Positions 34,669 to 44,121 of a stretch of DNA of 64,000 nucleotides are shown piece after piece. Where the stretch lies: contig DJVB01000062.1 of assembly GCA_002440745.1 (NCBI GenBank), forward strand, positions 1-64,000, written 5' to 3'. Every line of letters begins with the position of its first letter. The stretch's first letter is position 1. The stretch comes from Bacteroidales bacterium UBA6267 (GTDB lineage Bacteria; Bacteroidota; Bacteroidia; Bacteroidales; UBA1556). The notes under the pieces are model-generated. The model did not search any database. It was not told where the DNA came from and was given only the letters and a program-made list of their open reading frames with translations. The position numbers and the translations under genes were made by a program.

Positions 34669-36354
34669 TTACAGCACCAACCAATCGAAGCCATAAGGTT
34701 TCAAAGCAAAATGCTGCTTTCTGATTTCCAACTGATCGAAAAGCGACACAGCAAAGTCAAAATCTTCAGGCAATTGAAACTCTTGAAACTTGTCGCTGAG
34801 ATTATGCAAAACTAACACAGCTTGGTCGTCAACGGCACGGACATAAGCCAAAACATGCTGATTTTCTGCACCTTTCGGATAGCTTAACGACAACCATTCC
34901 AAATCTCCCCTTCCAAATACATTCAATTCTTTCCGTTTCTTGAGCATGAGTTTTAGCAACGAATTCACCTGAAAAGTCAAGGATTCATGGTTTTTCAACT
35001 CCTCTTCAATCTGCTTCCAATCCATTCTACCTCGCACCAAAAACCTTGTATCATCCTTGCCTGTGAGTTTAATTTGCTCCTGATAATAGTTTTGGTCATT
35101 CAGTTTTGCAAATTCATCCCCATAATAAATCACAGGAGTGCCGGGCAAAGTGAGCATAATGGAATAGATATTTGCCATCTTTTGAGGATTTTTATCCATC
35201 AACTCGGACAAACGAGACGAGATTCCCTGACCTAAACGAAAATCCCACTCCGGTTTTTTGCAATAATTCTCGTGTATATACTTTCTATCCTCCTCCGTAA
35301 CATAAACTAACTCAAGACTCAGCTCGTCGTGACAGCGCAAAAACGTAAACCACTGACTACCATCAGGAATAGCCGGAGTAACGTCTAAGCTTAAAGTTTG
35401 AATAATGGGTTCAACCGATTGAGCAGCTAAAGCCTTATACATCTGTGGCATCAGCGGAAAATGATACCCCGCATGACATTCGTCGCCACTACCAAAATAC
35501 TTCACCACTTCATGCGGCTTTTGACATGCCTCGGCAAGGAGAAGAGTGTTTGGACGCACTTCATCCAAAACAGCTCTGAAAAACTTTACGATTGTGTGGG
35601 TCATCGGTAGATTTTCACAATCTGTTCCCTCCTCTTTCCAAAGATAAGGAATCGCATCGGCACGAAAACCGTCCACACCAATTCTCAACCAATGTAAGAA
35701 ATTGCGGCTCATCTCAATTAAAACCTGAGGATTGCGATAATTTAAATCGGGCTGAAAATCAAAAAATCGGTGGAAGAAATATTCCTCACCTTCCTTTCTC
35801 CAATTGCTGTTCTCGATACCGTAAAAAATCAGCCGTGCCTCCTTATACTTCTGGTCATTTGGATTCCAGATATAGAAATCACGATAGGGATTTTCCTTTC
35901 CTTTTTTCGACTCCAAAAACCAAGGATGCTCGTCAGACGTATGATTTATCGCGATATCAAAAATCACTTTTATATTCCTTCTATGCGCTTCGTTGACAAA
36001 TTCCTGAAAAACTTCAAGTCCCCCTTCACCGGTAAGCTCAGGTCGAATTTGCCGGTAGTCTTTGATATCAAAACCCGCATCACGCATGGGAGAATCCAAG
36101 ATGGGCAAGAGCCACAGGCAAGAAACCCCCAATTCCTGCAAATAGTCTAACTTCTCCGTTAATCCTTGAAAATCCTTATTAAACAAATCCACATAAAGCG
36201 AATAAACCGTCACATCGCGATACCATTCACTTTCCAAAGCAGACACCTGATTTTCAGCTTTGAAACTGTTAATCTCAGCAATAAAATCTTCTAATAATTC
36301 CAAATTTTGGTTGCCGTAGATTTGATTCCATAAATTAAAAAATTGTTTTTTCAT
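34669..36354 (-). CDS. GH13 alpha-amylase family enzyme, cytoplasmic (trehalose synthase-like)
   Basis: A 561-residue glycoside hydrolase family 13 protein. The nucleophile is in GVDGFRADAIPYL (Asp about 233), the acid/base in LLLAEACQ (Glu275), and the transition-state Asp343 in RCHDE. DIAINHTSDEHPWF is conserved region I. The sequence resembles the trehalose synthase/maltose glucosyltransferase group (SPMRDAGFDIKDY, RNPQVLIEMSRNFLHWL). No signal peptide, so it acts in the cytoplasm, probably on imported malto-oligosaccharides or maltose. I chose ATG 36354 over TTG/ATG codons up to 36366 that overlap the transporter gene. It is last in the minus-strand arm of the glucan locus, 5 bases after the MFS stop. 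Confidence 0.88.
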   Translation of the reverse strand: MKKQFFNLWNQIYGNQNLELLEDFIAEINSFKAENQVSALESEWYRDVTVYSLYVDLFNKDFQGLTEKLDYLQELGVSCLWLLPILDSPMRDAGFDIKDYRQIRPELTGEGGLEVFQEFVNEAHRRNIKVIFDIAINHTSDEHPWFLESKKGKENPYRDFYIWNPNDQKYKEARLIFYGIENSNWRKEGEEYFFHRFFDFQPDLNYRNPQVLIEMSRNFLHWLRIGVDGFRADAIPYLWKEEGTDCENLPMTHTIVKFFRAVLDEVRPNTLLLAEACQKPHEVVKYFGSGDECHAGYHFPLMPQMYKALAAQSVEPIIQTLSLDVTPAIPDGSQWFTFLRCHDELSLELVYVTEEDRKYIHENYCKKPEWDFRLGQGISSRLSELMDKNPQKMANIYSIMLTLPGTPVIYYGDEFAKLNDQNYYQEQIKLTGKDDTRFLVRGRMDWKQIEEELKNHESLTFQVNSLLKLMLKKRKELNVFGRGDLEWLSLSYPKGAENQHVLAYVRAVDDQAVLVLHNLSDKFQEFQLPEDFDFAVSLFDQLEIRKQHFALKPYGFDWLVL

Positions 36355-36359
36355 ATCCA

Positions 36360-38114
36360 CTAACATTTTACATCCTTAACAAACAATACACTTAATCCAG
36401 CCAAGAAGAAGGAAACCCCTCCAATTAAAAATGCATAAACACTTTCCCCATTAAAAAGTTCAATAATCATAAAACCCAATATACTTGCTGCAAGAATCTG
36501 TGGGATTACAATAAAAAAATTAAATATCCCCATATAAACTCCCATTTTATCTTGAGGCAATGAACCTGTGAGTATCGCATAAGGCATCGCTAAAATACTA
36601 GCCCAAGTTAATCCAATGCCAATAAATGGAATTAGTAAAGTCATAGTATTGGTTATAAAGAAAAGAGACACAAAACTTAATGCTCCAACAGTTAAGGAAA
36701 ACATGTGAGCAATTTTTCTGTTTGTTACACGGGATAACCAAATCAAGAAGAATGCAAAAATTGCCGCAAATCCATTGTAAACAGCAAAGCCAACACCGAC
36801 CCAATCAGCTCCAGTATTATACTCTTCCTGAATTGATTGTAAACGAACAATAATAGATTCTTTGAGATTTAAATAATTTAATCGGTCCTCATCTAAGATG
36901 TATTTAACTAAACCTATACTTATCGGATAAGCTCCTTTTTCTATCACCTTTTCTTTAAGAATACTTATATCGTTTAGTACATCTCTCTTATCAGCAAATA
37001 AATCGTCTCCATTTTCGTCAAGAAATTCTTGGCTATCAGGAATATTAACTATAGAATATTCAATAGCATTCAAACTTGCCAAATCTATTTTCATGTCATA
37101 TTTTTGACTTGTTATACCTGAAACAGTATATATCCACATAGCAAAAAGTGCAAACCACGAAAAGAACTGAACTACTGCCAATTGCTTCATAGTCTTAGGC
37201 ATATTGTTAAAGTCATTAAATATCTCTGTCAATCCAGTTTTTACGAGTGTTTTTCGCTGTAGGAAGTATACTAATAATTCAAGTAAGCCAAATGCTAATA
37301 AACCAATCCCGAGAATATACAATTCCAATTTTAACTTATAAAAATAAATAATAAAGACTGAAACAGCTCCTATCAATGAAAAAACTAATCCTAATCGATA
37401 GGAAGATTTCTTTAATTTTTGATGCATATTTATTTCAACTTCTTTTCTGTCACTTTTATCTTCTATTTCTTCAAACGATTTGAGTTCTTCTGGACTATAC
37501 TCCTTTGTTGAAAAAACAGTCCAAAGAACAGCTAATAAAAATGCTGATGCCCCAAGGTAAAATGACCATTTAACTGAATCAGGAATTACTCCTTCTTGCG
37601 AGGTATTTGATACCCCAAACCAATTTGTCAGTACATAAGGCAATGCTGAAGCCACCACTGCACCAATACCAATAAAAAAGCTTTGCATGGTAAACCCCTT
37701 GGTTCTTTGCTCTTCAGGTAACATATCACCAACAAAAGCTCTAAATGGTTCCATGGAAACATTAATGGATGCATCCATAATCCATAGCATACCAGCAGCA
37801 ATCCATAAATGGGGTGAGTTTGGCATTAATATTAAAGCAATTGAAGCTAAAATTGCCCCGATTAAAAAATAAGGACGTCTCCTCCCAAACTTGCCCCAAG
37901 TATTATCACTATAGTGGCCAATAATTGGTTGCATAATTAAACCTGTAACTGGCGCAGCAACCCATAATATTGGTATATCATCCACCTTAGCTCCAAGAGT
38001 TTCAAAAATTCGGGATACATTAGCATTTTGAAGAGCGTACCCAAACTGAATTCCTAGAAAACCGAAGTTCATATTCCATATCTGCCAAAAACTTAACCTT
38101 GGTTTTGTTCTCAT
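36360..38114 (-). CDS. MFS sugar transporter (SLC45/GPH-like), probable malto-oligosaccharide importer
   Basis: A 584-residue inner-membrane transporter. The N-terminal half is typical of SLC45/sucrose-type MFS carriers (FLGIQFGYALQNANVSRIFETLG, GHYSDNTWGKFGRRRPYFLIG), with the conserved RRRP after TM2. It is longer than the usual 450-500 residues. Two extra hydrophobic helices appear in the central loop (about 225-285, LVFSLIGAVSVFIIYF and LYILGIGLLAFGLLELL). A hydrophilic insert of about 100 residues (340-440, including FLDENGDDLFADKRD) sits between helices that should face the periplasm. Codon use is more AT-rich than in the amylase genes on both sides. Context suggests import of maltose or maltodextrins. 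Confidence 0.88.
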   Translation of the reverse strand: MRTKPRLSFWQIWNMNFGFLGIQFGYALQNANVSRIFETLGAKVDDIPILWVAAPVTGLIMQPIIGHYSDNTWGKFGRRRPYFLIGAILASIALILMPNSPHLWIAAGMLWIMDASINVSMEPFRAFVGDMLPEEQRTKGFTMQSFFIGIGAVVASALPYVLTNWFGVSNTSQEGVIPDSVKWSFYLGASAFLLAVLWTVFSTKEYSPEELKSFEEIEDKSDRKEVEINMHQKLKKSSYRLGLVFSLIGAVSVFIIYFYKLKLELYILGIGLLAFGLLELLVYFLQRKTLVKTGLTEIFNDFNNMPKTMKQLAVVQFFSWFALFAMWIYTVSGITSQKYDMKIDLASLNAIEYSIVNIPDSQEFLDENGDDLFADKRDVLNDISILKEKVIEKGAYPISIGLVKYILDEDRLNYLNLKESIIVRLQSIQEEYNTGADWVGVGFAVYNGFAAIFAFFLIWLSRVTNRKIAHMFSLTVGALSFVSLFFITNTMTLLIPFIGIGLTWASILAMPYAILTGSLPQDKMGVYMGIFNFFIVIPQILAASILGFMIIELFNGESVYAFLIGGVSFFLAGLSVLFVKDVKC

Positions 38115-38151
38115 AATTCTATCCTTTTGATTTAATAATAGAGATAACTAT

Positions 38152-40983
38152 CTAAATAACAATAAACTTTACAGATTCACTCTTGTCGTTGGTTGTGATT
38201 CGACACACATAAACACCATTGTTCAATGATAATCCAAGATTCGTAAGCGAAACCGTTTGTGGACTTTTACTTCCCGTAACTTTCGACTCACCAACCAATC
38301 TGCCATGCGAATCGAATATCTGTAATACAGCCTCATTTTCAACATTATACACTATAGTCAGATTATCTAAACTTGGATTTGGGAATACCTTTAACATTCC
38401 TTCAAAATCATAAACACGTGATGGCGTTGACGCAGGAATTACCAACTCAGGCTTGGGTTTAGATTTATCTAAAAACAAATGATACTCGCCCGGAAGCAAA
38501 AGCAATTCTATTGTTTTATCATTAACTTCCAATTCTGTTCCCGAAAAAAACTCGTACCAAATTCCACTATGCGGAAAACTGATTTCCGCCTCCTTAAATT
38601 CCACATCAAAATTTCCAACAATGACTGCATTAGCCTGATTATCATATAGATGAATTGTTTTGAGCTCACCGGCTACATTCAAAGTAAAACTATCAGTTTG
38701 AAACAATGCTGATTCTTCCTTGCGTAAATGATTTAAAGCCTTATATACCAAGTAATTATTCCACCTATCAACATCGTTTGCATAATCCCATTTAATCGGT
38801 TTTTCGCCCGTTCTTCCATTAAAATCGATGGAAATATCATAGCCCAATTCGCCAAATTGCCAAATCATTTTTGGACCGGGAATCGTCAAGAAAAAAGCCG
38901 CGTTCATGCTTGCCCGTTTCATATAGGTCGATTTGTCCTTGATGGAATAATCTCCCGAGATATTTCCATACAAACTGCATTTATACATGGCTCTTTCCTC
39001 GTCGTGACTTTCCATATAGCCCATCACTTTGGGAGAAGCCCATCCCCTTTTTTGCCACGAAATCCAACTAAAATCTGATTTAGTTCCTGAATTATAGCCC
39101 ATTGCCGCTTCGTTGTATGCTCCGTTCAGATTACCCCAAAGCATCATGCCTCGTGAAGCAAAAACCTTCTCCTCCGAGTTGTCGGCAAAATGCTCCAATA
39201 TAACTTGAGCCTGCGGATTGACCGACCAAACCGTATCGGCATAGGCACTTAAAATAGCAATTCTGGAGGCGTCATAATTTGCCATCGCACTACTGTTTCC
39301 CAGAGTGTTAGTCTGCGTAAATCCTTTGGATAAATCAAATCGAAAACCATCTACCCTATACTCTTCGAGCCAAAATTTAAGCGCCCGGCTGATATACCTT
39401 TTTGTATAAATCGATTCATGATTCATATCAAAACCTACGTTAAAATCGTGTTTTGCCACAGGATTAAAAAACGGATTTTCAAAGGATGGCCGATTATTCT
39501 GAGAATCCCACCACATACGAACATAAGGCGAAGTGCCAAAACTATGATTATAAACCACATCCAAAATCACTGCAATTCCTAAACTGTGGCAACTATCTAT
39601 CAGTTGCTTTAAATCATTAGCAGGTCCGTAATATTTGTCCACCGCAAAATAATAATTCGGATTATAACCCCAACTGCTATTTCCTTCAAACTCATTCACC
39701 GGCATAAGTTCTATCGCATTGATTCCCAAACTCTTTAAATAGTTAAGGCTATCCATAACCGACTTGAAACTATGCGCCGGATGAAAATCTCTTATCAATA
39801 ATTCATACACAATCAATTCTTCGGTGTTGACAACCGAATAGCTTCCATATTTCCACTGATAAGGAGTTTGATTGGTCTGAAAAACCGTAGCAATACCGTT
39901 TGTTTTTCCGTTTGGAAAAGGTAAAATATTGGGGTAAGTGGCTGAGGAAATATAACTATCGTTCCAAGGATCGCTCACCTTTTCGGCATAAGGGTCGCCA
40001 ACCGCAATTTCGCCATCAACCAAATATTGGAAGATATACTCTTTTTGAGGAACTAAATTGTCCACCTGAATCCAAAAATATTTGTTATCAGGAGTAATAT
40101 TCATATTAAAAGCAGGGTCAGGTTCCCAATTATTAAAGTCGCCAATCAGATAAATATAATCATGATACGGAGCAAACAAACATAAAACCACCTGACTATC
40201 TGATAAATAATTAATCCCTTCCACAATTCCCGCTGGAATAGAAACCGTATCGGGAGCATTATGAATCATATAAAAAAAGGAGTCGGCAACTTGAGCGGAG
40301 GCATCTTTGGCAATACCCTTAATCCAAAACTTACCGGATGCAGGTGCTGTTAACGTATCCGTCAAAAAGTTTCCCGAATCGGCTCGAATCAATATATTAT
40401 TTTGAAACAAAAAAATCGAATCAGCATTAACAGACTCAAGTTTAACCGGAATCTTATCTCCTTGATTAGCAAATATATATCCGGAATACGGCTTATTAAT
40501 CTGTATGGCCAACCCTGACTCAAAAATATCCACAAAAATATCCGAGCCATCCTGATTTTTACCTTCGAGATAGTTTCCATTCACTGCAGCGGAACTTCGA
40601 AAAACTAAAGCAATTTTGAGCACCTTTTCAGAAGATGGCACACCATAATAAGAGGTGACATCGGGAGAAATGGTTAGTTTATACAAAGTTGAGCCTATCT
40701 TAGTTAGCTTAGTTTCAGGAGTATTTTGCCCCCAATTGGTTTTCACATATTTCCAATCAGATACCGAGCTGCTCAATTCTGTTATCAATCCGGTATGCGC
40801 ATAAACGTCACCACTATAACTACTCAAGCCCCCTGATCCCTGACTTGCATCGAAGAAAATCGTCACACTATCCGAAATTTTTGGGAATGCCGGATTTGTG
40901 TAAACAACCTGAGCAACAGCACTATACGAACTTAAACCAAGTATAAATAGCACTAAAAAAATATTTTTTGAAAATCTTTTCAT
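38152..40983 (-). CDS. secreted GH13 alpha-amylase with T9SS sorting domain
   Basis: A 943-residue exported alpha-glucan hydrolase. A signal peptide (to about residue 24, YSAVAQ) is followed by starch-binding-type and E-set beta domains (about 25-360; FLIGDFNNWEPD-like DFNNWEPDPAFNM is CBM48-like), then the GH13 barrel (about 385-780). Catalytic residues are Asp550 (GFRFDLSKG), Glu597 (VILEHFAD) and Asp661 (YMESHDEERA); conserved region I is ILDVVYNHSFG. The C-terminus is a T9SS type A sorting domain (LKVFPNPSLDNLTIVYN, LQIFDSHGRLVG, NNGVYVCRITT). It would be secreted and anchored at the surface, taking the role that the lipoprotein SusG has in the classical Sus system. Confidence 0.92.
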   Translation of the reverse strand: MKRFSKNIFLVLFILGLSSYSAVAQVVYTNPAFPKISDSVTIFFDASQGSGGLSSYSGDVYAHTGLITELSSSVSDWKYVKTNWGQNTPETKLTKIGSTLYKLTISPDVTSYYGVPSSEKVLKIALVFRSSAAVNGNYLEGKNQDGSDIFVDIFESGLAIQINKPYSGYIFANQGDKIPVKLESVNADSIFLFQNNILIRADSGNFLTDTLTAPASGKFWIKGIAKDASAQVADSFFYMIHNAPDTVSIPAGIVEGINYLSDSQVVLCLFAPYHDYIYLIGDFNNWEPDPAFNMNITPDNKYFWIQVDNLVPQKEYIFQYLVDGEIAVGDPYAEKVSDPWNDSYISSATYPNILPFPNGKTNGIATVFQTNQTPYQWKYGSYSVVNTEELIVYELLIRDFHPAHSFKSVMDSLNYLKSLGINAIELMPVNEFEGNSSWGYNPNYYFAVDKYYGPANDLKQLIDSCHSLGIAVILDVVYNHSFGTSPYVRMWWDSQNNRPSFENPFFNPVAKHDFNVGFDMNHESIYTKRYISRALKFWLEEYRVDGFRFDLSKGFTQTNTLGNSSAMANYDASRIAILSAYADTVWSVNPQAQVILEHFADNSEEKVFASRGMMLWGNLNGAYNEAAMGYNSGTKSDFSWISWQKRGWASPKVMGYMESHDEERAMYKCSLYGNISGDYSIKDKSTYMKRASMNAAFFLTIPGPKMIWQFGELGYDISIDFNGRTGEKPIKWDYANDVDRWNNYLVYKALNHLRKEESALFQTDSFTLNVAGELKTIHLYDNQANAVIVGNFDVEFKEAEISFPHSGIWYEFFSGTELEVNDKTIELLLLPGEYHLFLDKSKPKPELVIPASTPSRVYDFEGMLKVFPNPSLDNLTIVYNVENEAVLQIFDSHGRLVGESKVTGSKSPQTVSLTNLGLSLNNGVYVCRITTNDKSESVKFIVI

Positions 40984-41014
40984 AATCTAATATTACCGTA
41001 TTATTATATTATTA

Positions 41015-41022
41015 TATATTTG
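41015..41022 (+). promoter_or_regulatory. -10 box of the susCDE-like operon
   Basis: TATATTTG, exact consensus match, with a start expected near 41029 and a leader of about 60 bases before the SusC-like gene. No TTTG -33 element is seen, which would fit an activator-dependent promoter. Confidence 0.5.
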
Positions 41023-41049
41023 CACTTCGATTAGCAAACAGAAACATGA

Positions 41050-41057
41050 CAAAAGTA
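41050..41057 (-). promoter_or_regulatory. -10 box of the amylase-transporter arm
   Basis: TACTTTTG on the minus strand fits TAnnTTTG. The start near 41043 gives a leader of about 60 bases before the amylase ATG at 40983. It lies downstream of the plus-strand box, so the two promoters face each other. Confidence 0.5.
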
Positions 41058-41088
41058 TTAAATTTAGACTTTCGTCCTAATTAATTGA

Positions 41089-44000
41089 ATGCACATGAAA
41101 ACACGTAAATTTACTTTTTCGGTGGTCTTTCTTGCTGTTGCCTTTATGATGCTTTCTTTTAGAGCAGAAGCTCAAAGCATTTTAGTATCGGGAACCATAA
41201 AAGACGCCAATGATAAGTCACCTATGATTGGGGTGAATGTTGTGCAAAAAGGCACACAAAACGGAACAGTGTCTGACTTGAATGGTAAGTTTAGCTTATC
41301 CGTGCCAAAAGGAGCCGTCATTGTTTTTACCTATGTTGGATATAAGCCTTTGGAAAAAGCAGCCAACGCAGAATCCATGAATGTCACGATGGAAGTACTT
41401 GACGAATTGCTCGACGAGGTCATCGTGATAGGTTATGGTACTCAAAAGAAATCGGATAAAACCGGTGCAGTAGCTAATATCAAGGCCGAGGAAATGAATG
41501 GTGGAGTTTTAACCGACCCCATTCAAGCCATTCAAGGAAAAGCTGCCGGAGTTTCCATCACAAAAAAAGGTGGTGACCCAAATGAAGGGTTTTCCATAAA
41601 AATCAGGGGTTCATCAGGTTTTGACTCAAACACCCAACCACTATTTGTTGTGGACGGAGTTCCGGGAGTTGATCCTACCTTAATTTCTCCAGACGACATC
41701 GAATCGTATAACATCTTAAAAGATGCTGCTTCTACCGCTATCTATGGTTCACGCGGAGCAAACGGCGTAGTTATCATCACTACAAAAAGCAGTAAAAACA
41801 AACAATCAGGTTCTGACTTTGTAATTAATAATGTGAATGTCAATTCGCAAGTTTCGCTGAGCAAAGTAGCAGCCACATTAGATGTTTTATCCGCCGACCA
41901 AATGCGCGAATATGCTCAACAGCTTTTGGCTGAGAAACAACAAACCGACCCCAATGCCACTATGGAAGACGTGTTTAATGACGGAGGTGCCTCCACTGAT
42001 TGGCAGGATGAAATTTACAGAACAGGAATTTCCTCTCAAAATAATATCAGTCTTTCGGGAGGTAATCAAACAAGCTCATTTTATGCTTCTATCACTCACT
42101 CCGATTGGGAAGGCGTGATGAAAGGAACATCCAAAGAGCGTACAAATGCCATGATTAACATTGCGCATAGTGCTTTTAAAAACAAATTACGCATCTCCGG
42201 AGGCATAGCCGGTTCGTTTGAAAATAATGACTACGAAAACTATAGCGGTTGGGGGCTTACTGATGTTATTTATCAAGCACTTAGCCGAAACCCCACGGAT
42301 CCGGTTTATAACGCAGACGGCACCTATTATAAAGCAAACCGTGAGTTTAATTACGAAAATCCCATCGCTGTTATTAATGAAATTACCAACGAAAGAACAG
42401 CTAAGAACTTCTTAGGTAATATGCGCACGGAATTGGATATTACTAAAGGTCTCACAGCAGCCTTAAATCTTGGTTACATACGTGACGACCGTCAGAGCAA
42501 CTATTTCCGTCCGGCTAATCTTTTTGCCTCAGCAGACAATGGATATGGCAGAAAAGAATATAGCAACACCACCCAAAAGCTTTTAGAATTCACCATCAAC
42601 TACAAGAAGTCTTTCAATGAAGCACACAATTTGGATTTTATTGGTGGATATTCCTATCAAGATGTAGTTTACAATGGATTTTATGCACAAGGTGGCGATG
42701 CGCAATCCGATTGGGCCGGCCCGGACAATCTTGCGGTTTTAAACGAAGTAAACTGGGGCGACATAGGTTCATGGAGAGGAAAATGGAATTTAATCGGCTT
42801 CTTTGGCCGTGCAAGCTATAACTACAAAAACAAATATTACGCTTCGGCTTCCATTCGCCGCGATGGTTCCTCAAAATTTGGAATCAATAACAAATGGGGA
42901 TGGTTTCCAACGGCAGCTATAGGTTGGAATATTCATTCCGAATCCTTTATGCAGAATGTTAATTGGCTGAATCAGTTGAAACTACGTTTGAGTTATGGAG
43001 TAGCCGGAAATCAAGAAATTGGAGAATATAGGAGCATCGTGGTATGGCAACCTTCCGGCAAAGCTACTAATCCTGAAACAGGTCAGGAAGTAATCACTTT
43101 CTCACCGGCATGGAATGCCAATCCGGACTTGAAATGGGAAGAAACCAGTGAATTCAATGCCGGTATCGACTTTGCCTTTTTGGAAAGCAAAATCAGCGGT
43201 TCGTTCGAGTATTATTATAAGCGTACTACCGATCTTTTAGGAGAATATTCCGTACCCGTACCTCCAAACTTGGCCTCCAGAACCTTTGCAAATAGTGGTT
43301 CACTACAAAACCAAGGTGTTGAGTTATTTGTTCAATATTTTGCTATTGATAACACCAATTTCAAGTGGAAAACCTCTTTGAACGCATCGCATAATAAATC
43401 GAAACTTTTATATTTAGGTGATTATTTCAATTCTGTTGATGGAGTCAGACGTGAAGGATTTATTTCTGGTCGTGGTATGGTCGGAGAAGAATTTTATGTT
43501 ACCGGAATTATTCAAGGGCAAGAAATAGGAATGTTTTATCTTCCTGAATATGTGACAATTAAAGATGGGAAATTTATCTATAAATCAAAATCCGGTGGTT
43601 ACACAAGTCAACTTAGTGAAGCTAAGAGAATTATGGTCGGTTCTGCCGCTCCTGATTTAGAAATAGGTTGGTCGAACACCTTTACCCTCTTTACAAATTG
43701 GACCATTGATTTCGCTTTCCGAAGCATGATAGGCAACAAGGTTTACAATGCTACCGAAATGTTCTTTGATAATCCCGGCAATTTGCCATCGCTCAACGCC
43801 ACACCAAGAGCCTTAGATTGGGATGAAGAAGGTCGCGAAGGATCGGCATCTATTGCTGATTTCTATGTCGAAGATGCTTCCTTCCTTCGATTAGACTTTT
43901 TATCTGTAGCGTATAATTTCAACACATCTAAACAAGAATGGTTGCAACGATTCACTTTGTTTGCCGCAGCAAATAATATCCTTACCATTACCGGCTATAG

Positions 44001-44109
44001 CGGAATAGACCCTGAAACAACTATGAACGGGTTAGCCTTTGGTATCGATCAATACAATGTATATCCCAAAACCAGATCAGTAACTTTCGGTTTAAAAGCC
44101 AGTTTTTAA
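41089..44109 (+). CDS. SusC/RagA family TonB-linked outer-membrane protein
   Basis: A 1006-residue TonB-dependent channel that imports oligosaccharides under a SusD lid. The signal peptide ends near FRAEAQ (about residue 29). A carboxypeptidase-like beta domain follows (VSGTIKDANDKSPMIGVNVVQKG, about 33-110), then a TonB-box-like stretch (VIVIGYGTQKK), the plug (IRGSSGFDSNTQPLFVVDGVPG) and a 22-strand barrel ending in SVTFGLKASF. There is no N-terminal STN signalling domain, so it is not expected to control an anti-sigma factor directly. An alternative ATG lies at 41095. The SusD-like gene follows after 12 bases. Confidence 0.96.
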   Translation: MHMKTRKFTFSVVFLAVAFMMLSFRAEAQSILVSGTIKDANDKSPMIGVNVVQKGTQNGTVSDLNGKFSLSVPKGAVIVFTYVGYKPLEKAANAESMNVTMEVLDELLDEVIVIGYGTQKKSDKTGAVANIKAEEMNGGVLTDPIQAIQGKAAGVSITKKGGDPNEGFSIKIRGSSGFDSNTQPLFVVDGVPGVDPTLISPDDIESYNILKDAASTAIYGSRGANGVVIITTKSSKNKQSGSDFVINNVNVNSQVSLSKVAATLDVLSADQMREYAQQLLAEKQQTDPNATMEDVFNDGGASTDWQDEIYRTGISSQNNISLSGGNQTSSFYASITHSDWEGVMKGTSKERTNAMINIAHSAFKNKLRISGGIAGSFENNDYENYSGWGLTDVIYQALSRNPTDPVYNADGTYYKANREFNYENPIAVINEITNERTAKNFLGNMRTELDITKGLTAALNLGYIRDDRQSNYFRPANLFASADNGYGRKEYSNTTQKLLEFTINYKKSFNEAHNLDFIGGYSYQDVVYNGFYAQGGDAQSDWAGPDNLAVLNEVNWGDIGSWRGKWNLIGFFGRASYNYKNKYYASASIRRDGSSKFGINNKWGWFPTAAIGWNIHSESFMQNVNWLNQLKLRLSYGVAGNQEIGEYRSIVVWQPSGKATNPETGQEVITFSPAWNANPDLKWEETSEFNAGIDFAFLESKISGSFEYYYKRTTDLLGEYSVPVPPNLASRTFANSGSLQNQGVELFVQYFAIDNTNFKWKTSLNASHNKSKLLYLGDYFNSVDGVRREGFISGRGMVGEEFYVTGIIQGQEIGMFYLPEYVTIKDGKFIYKSKSGGYTSQLSEAKRIMVGSAAPDLEIGWSNTFTLFTNWTIDFAFRSMIGNKVYNATEMFFDNPGNLPSLNATPRALDWDEEGREGSASIADFYVEDASFLRLDFLSVAYNFNTSKQEWLQRFTLFAAANNILTITGYSGIDPETTMNGLAFGIDQYNVYPKTRSVTFGLKASF

Positions 44110-44121
44110 AAATAAACAGCC

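Noticed and set aside
41015..41057. ECF sigma/anti-sigma control of the SusC operon
   Set aside because: No ECF sigma or FecR-like gene is present and the SusC protein lacks the N-terminal STN domain needed for that signalling.
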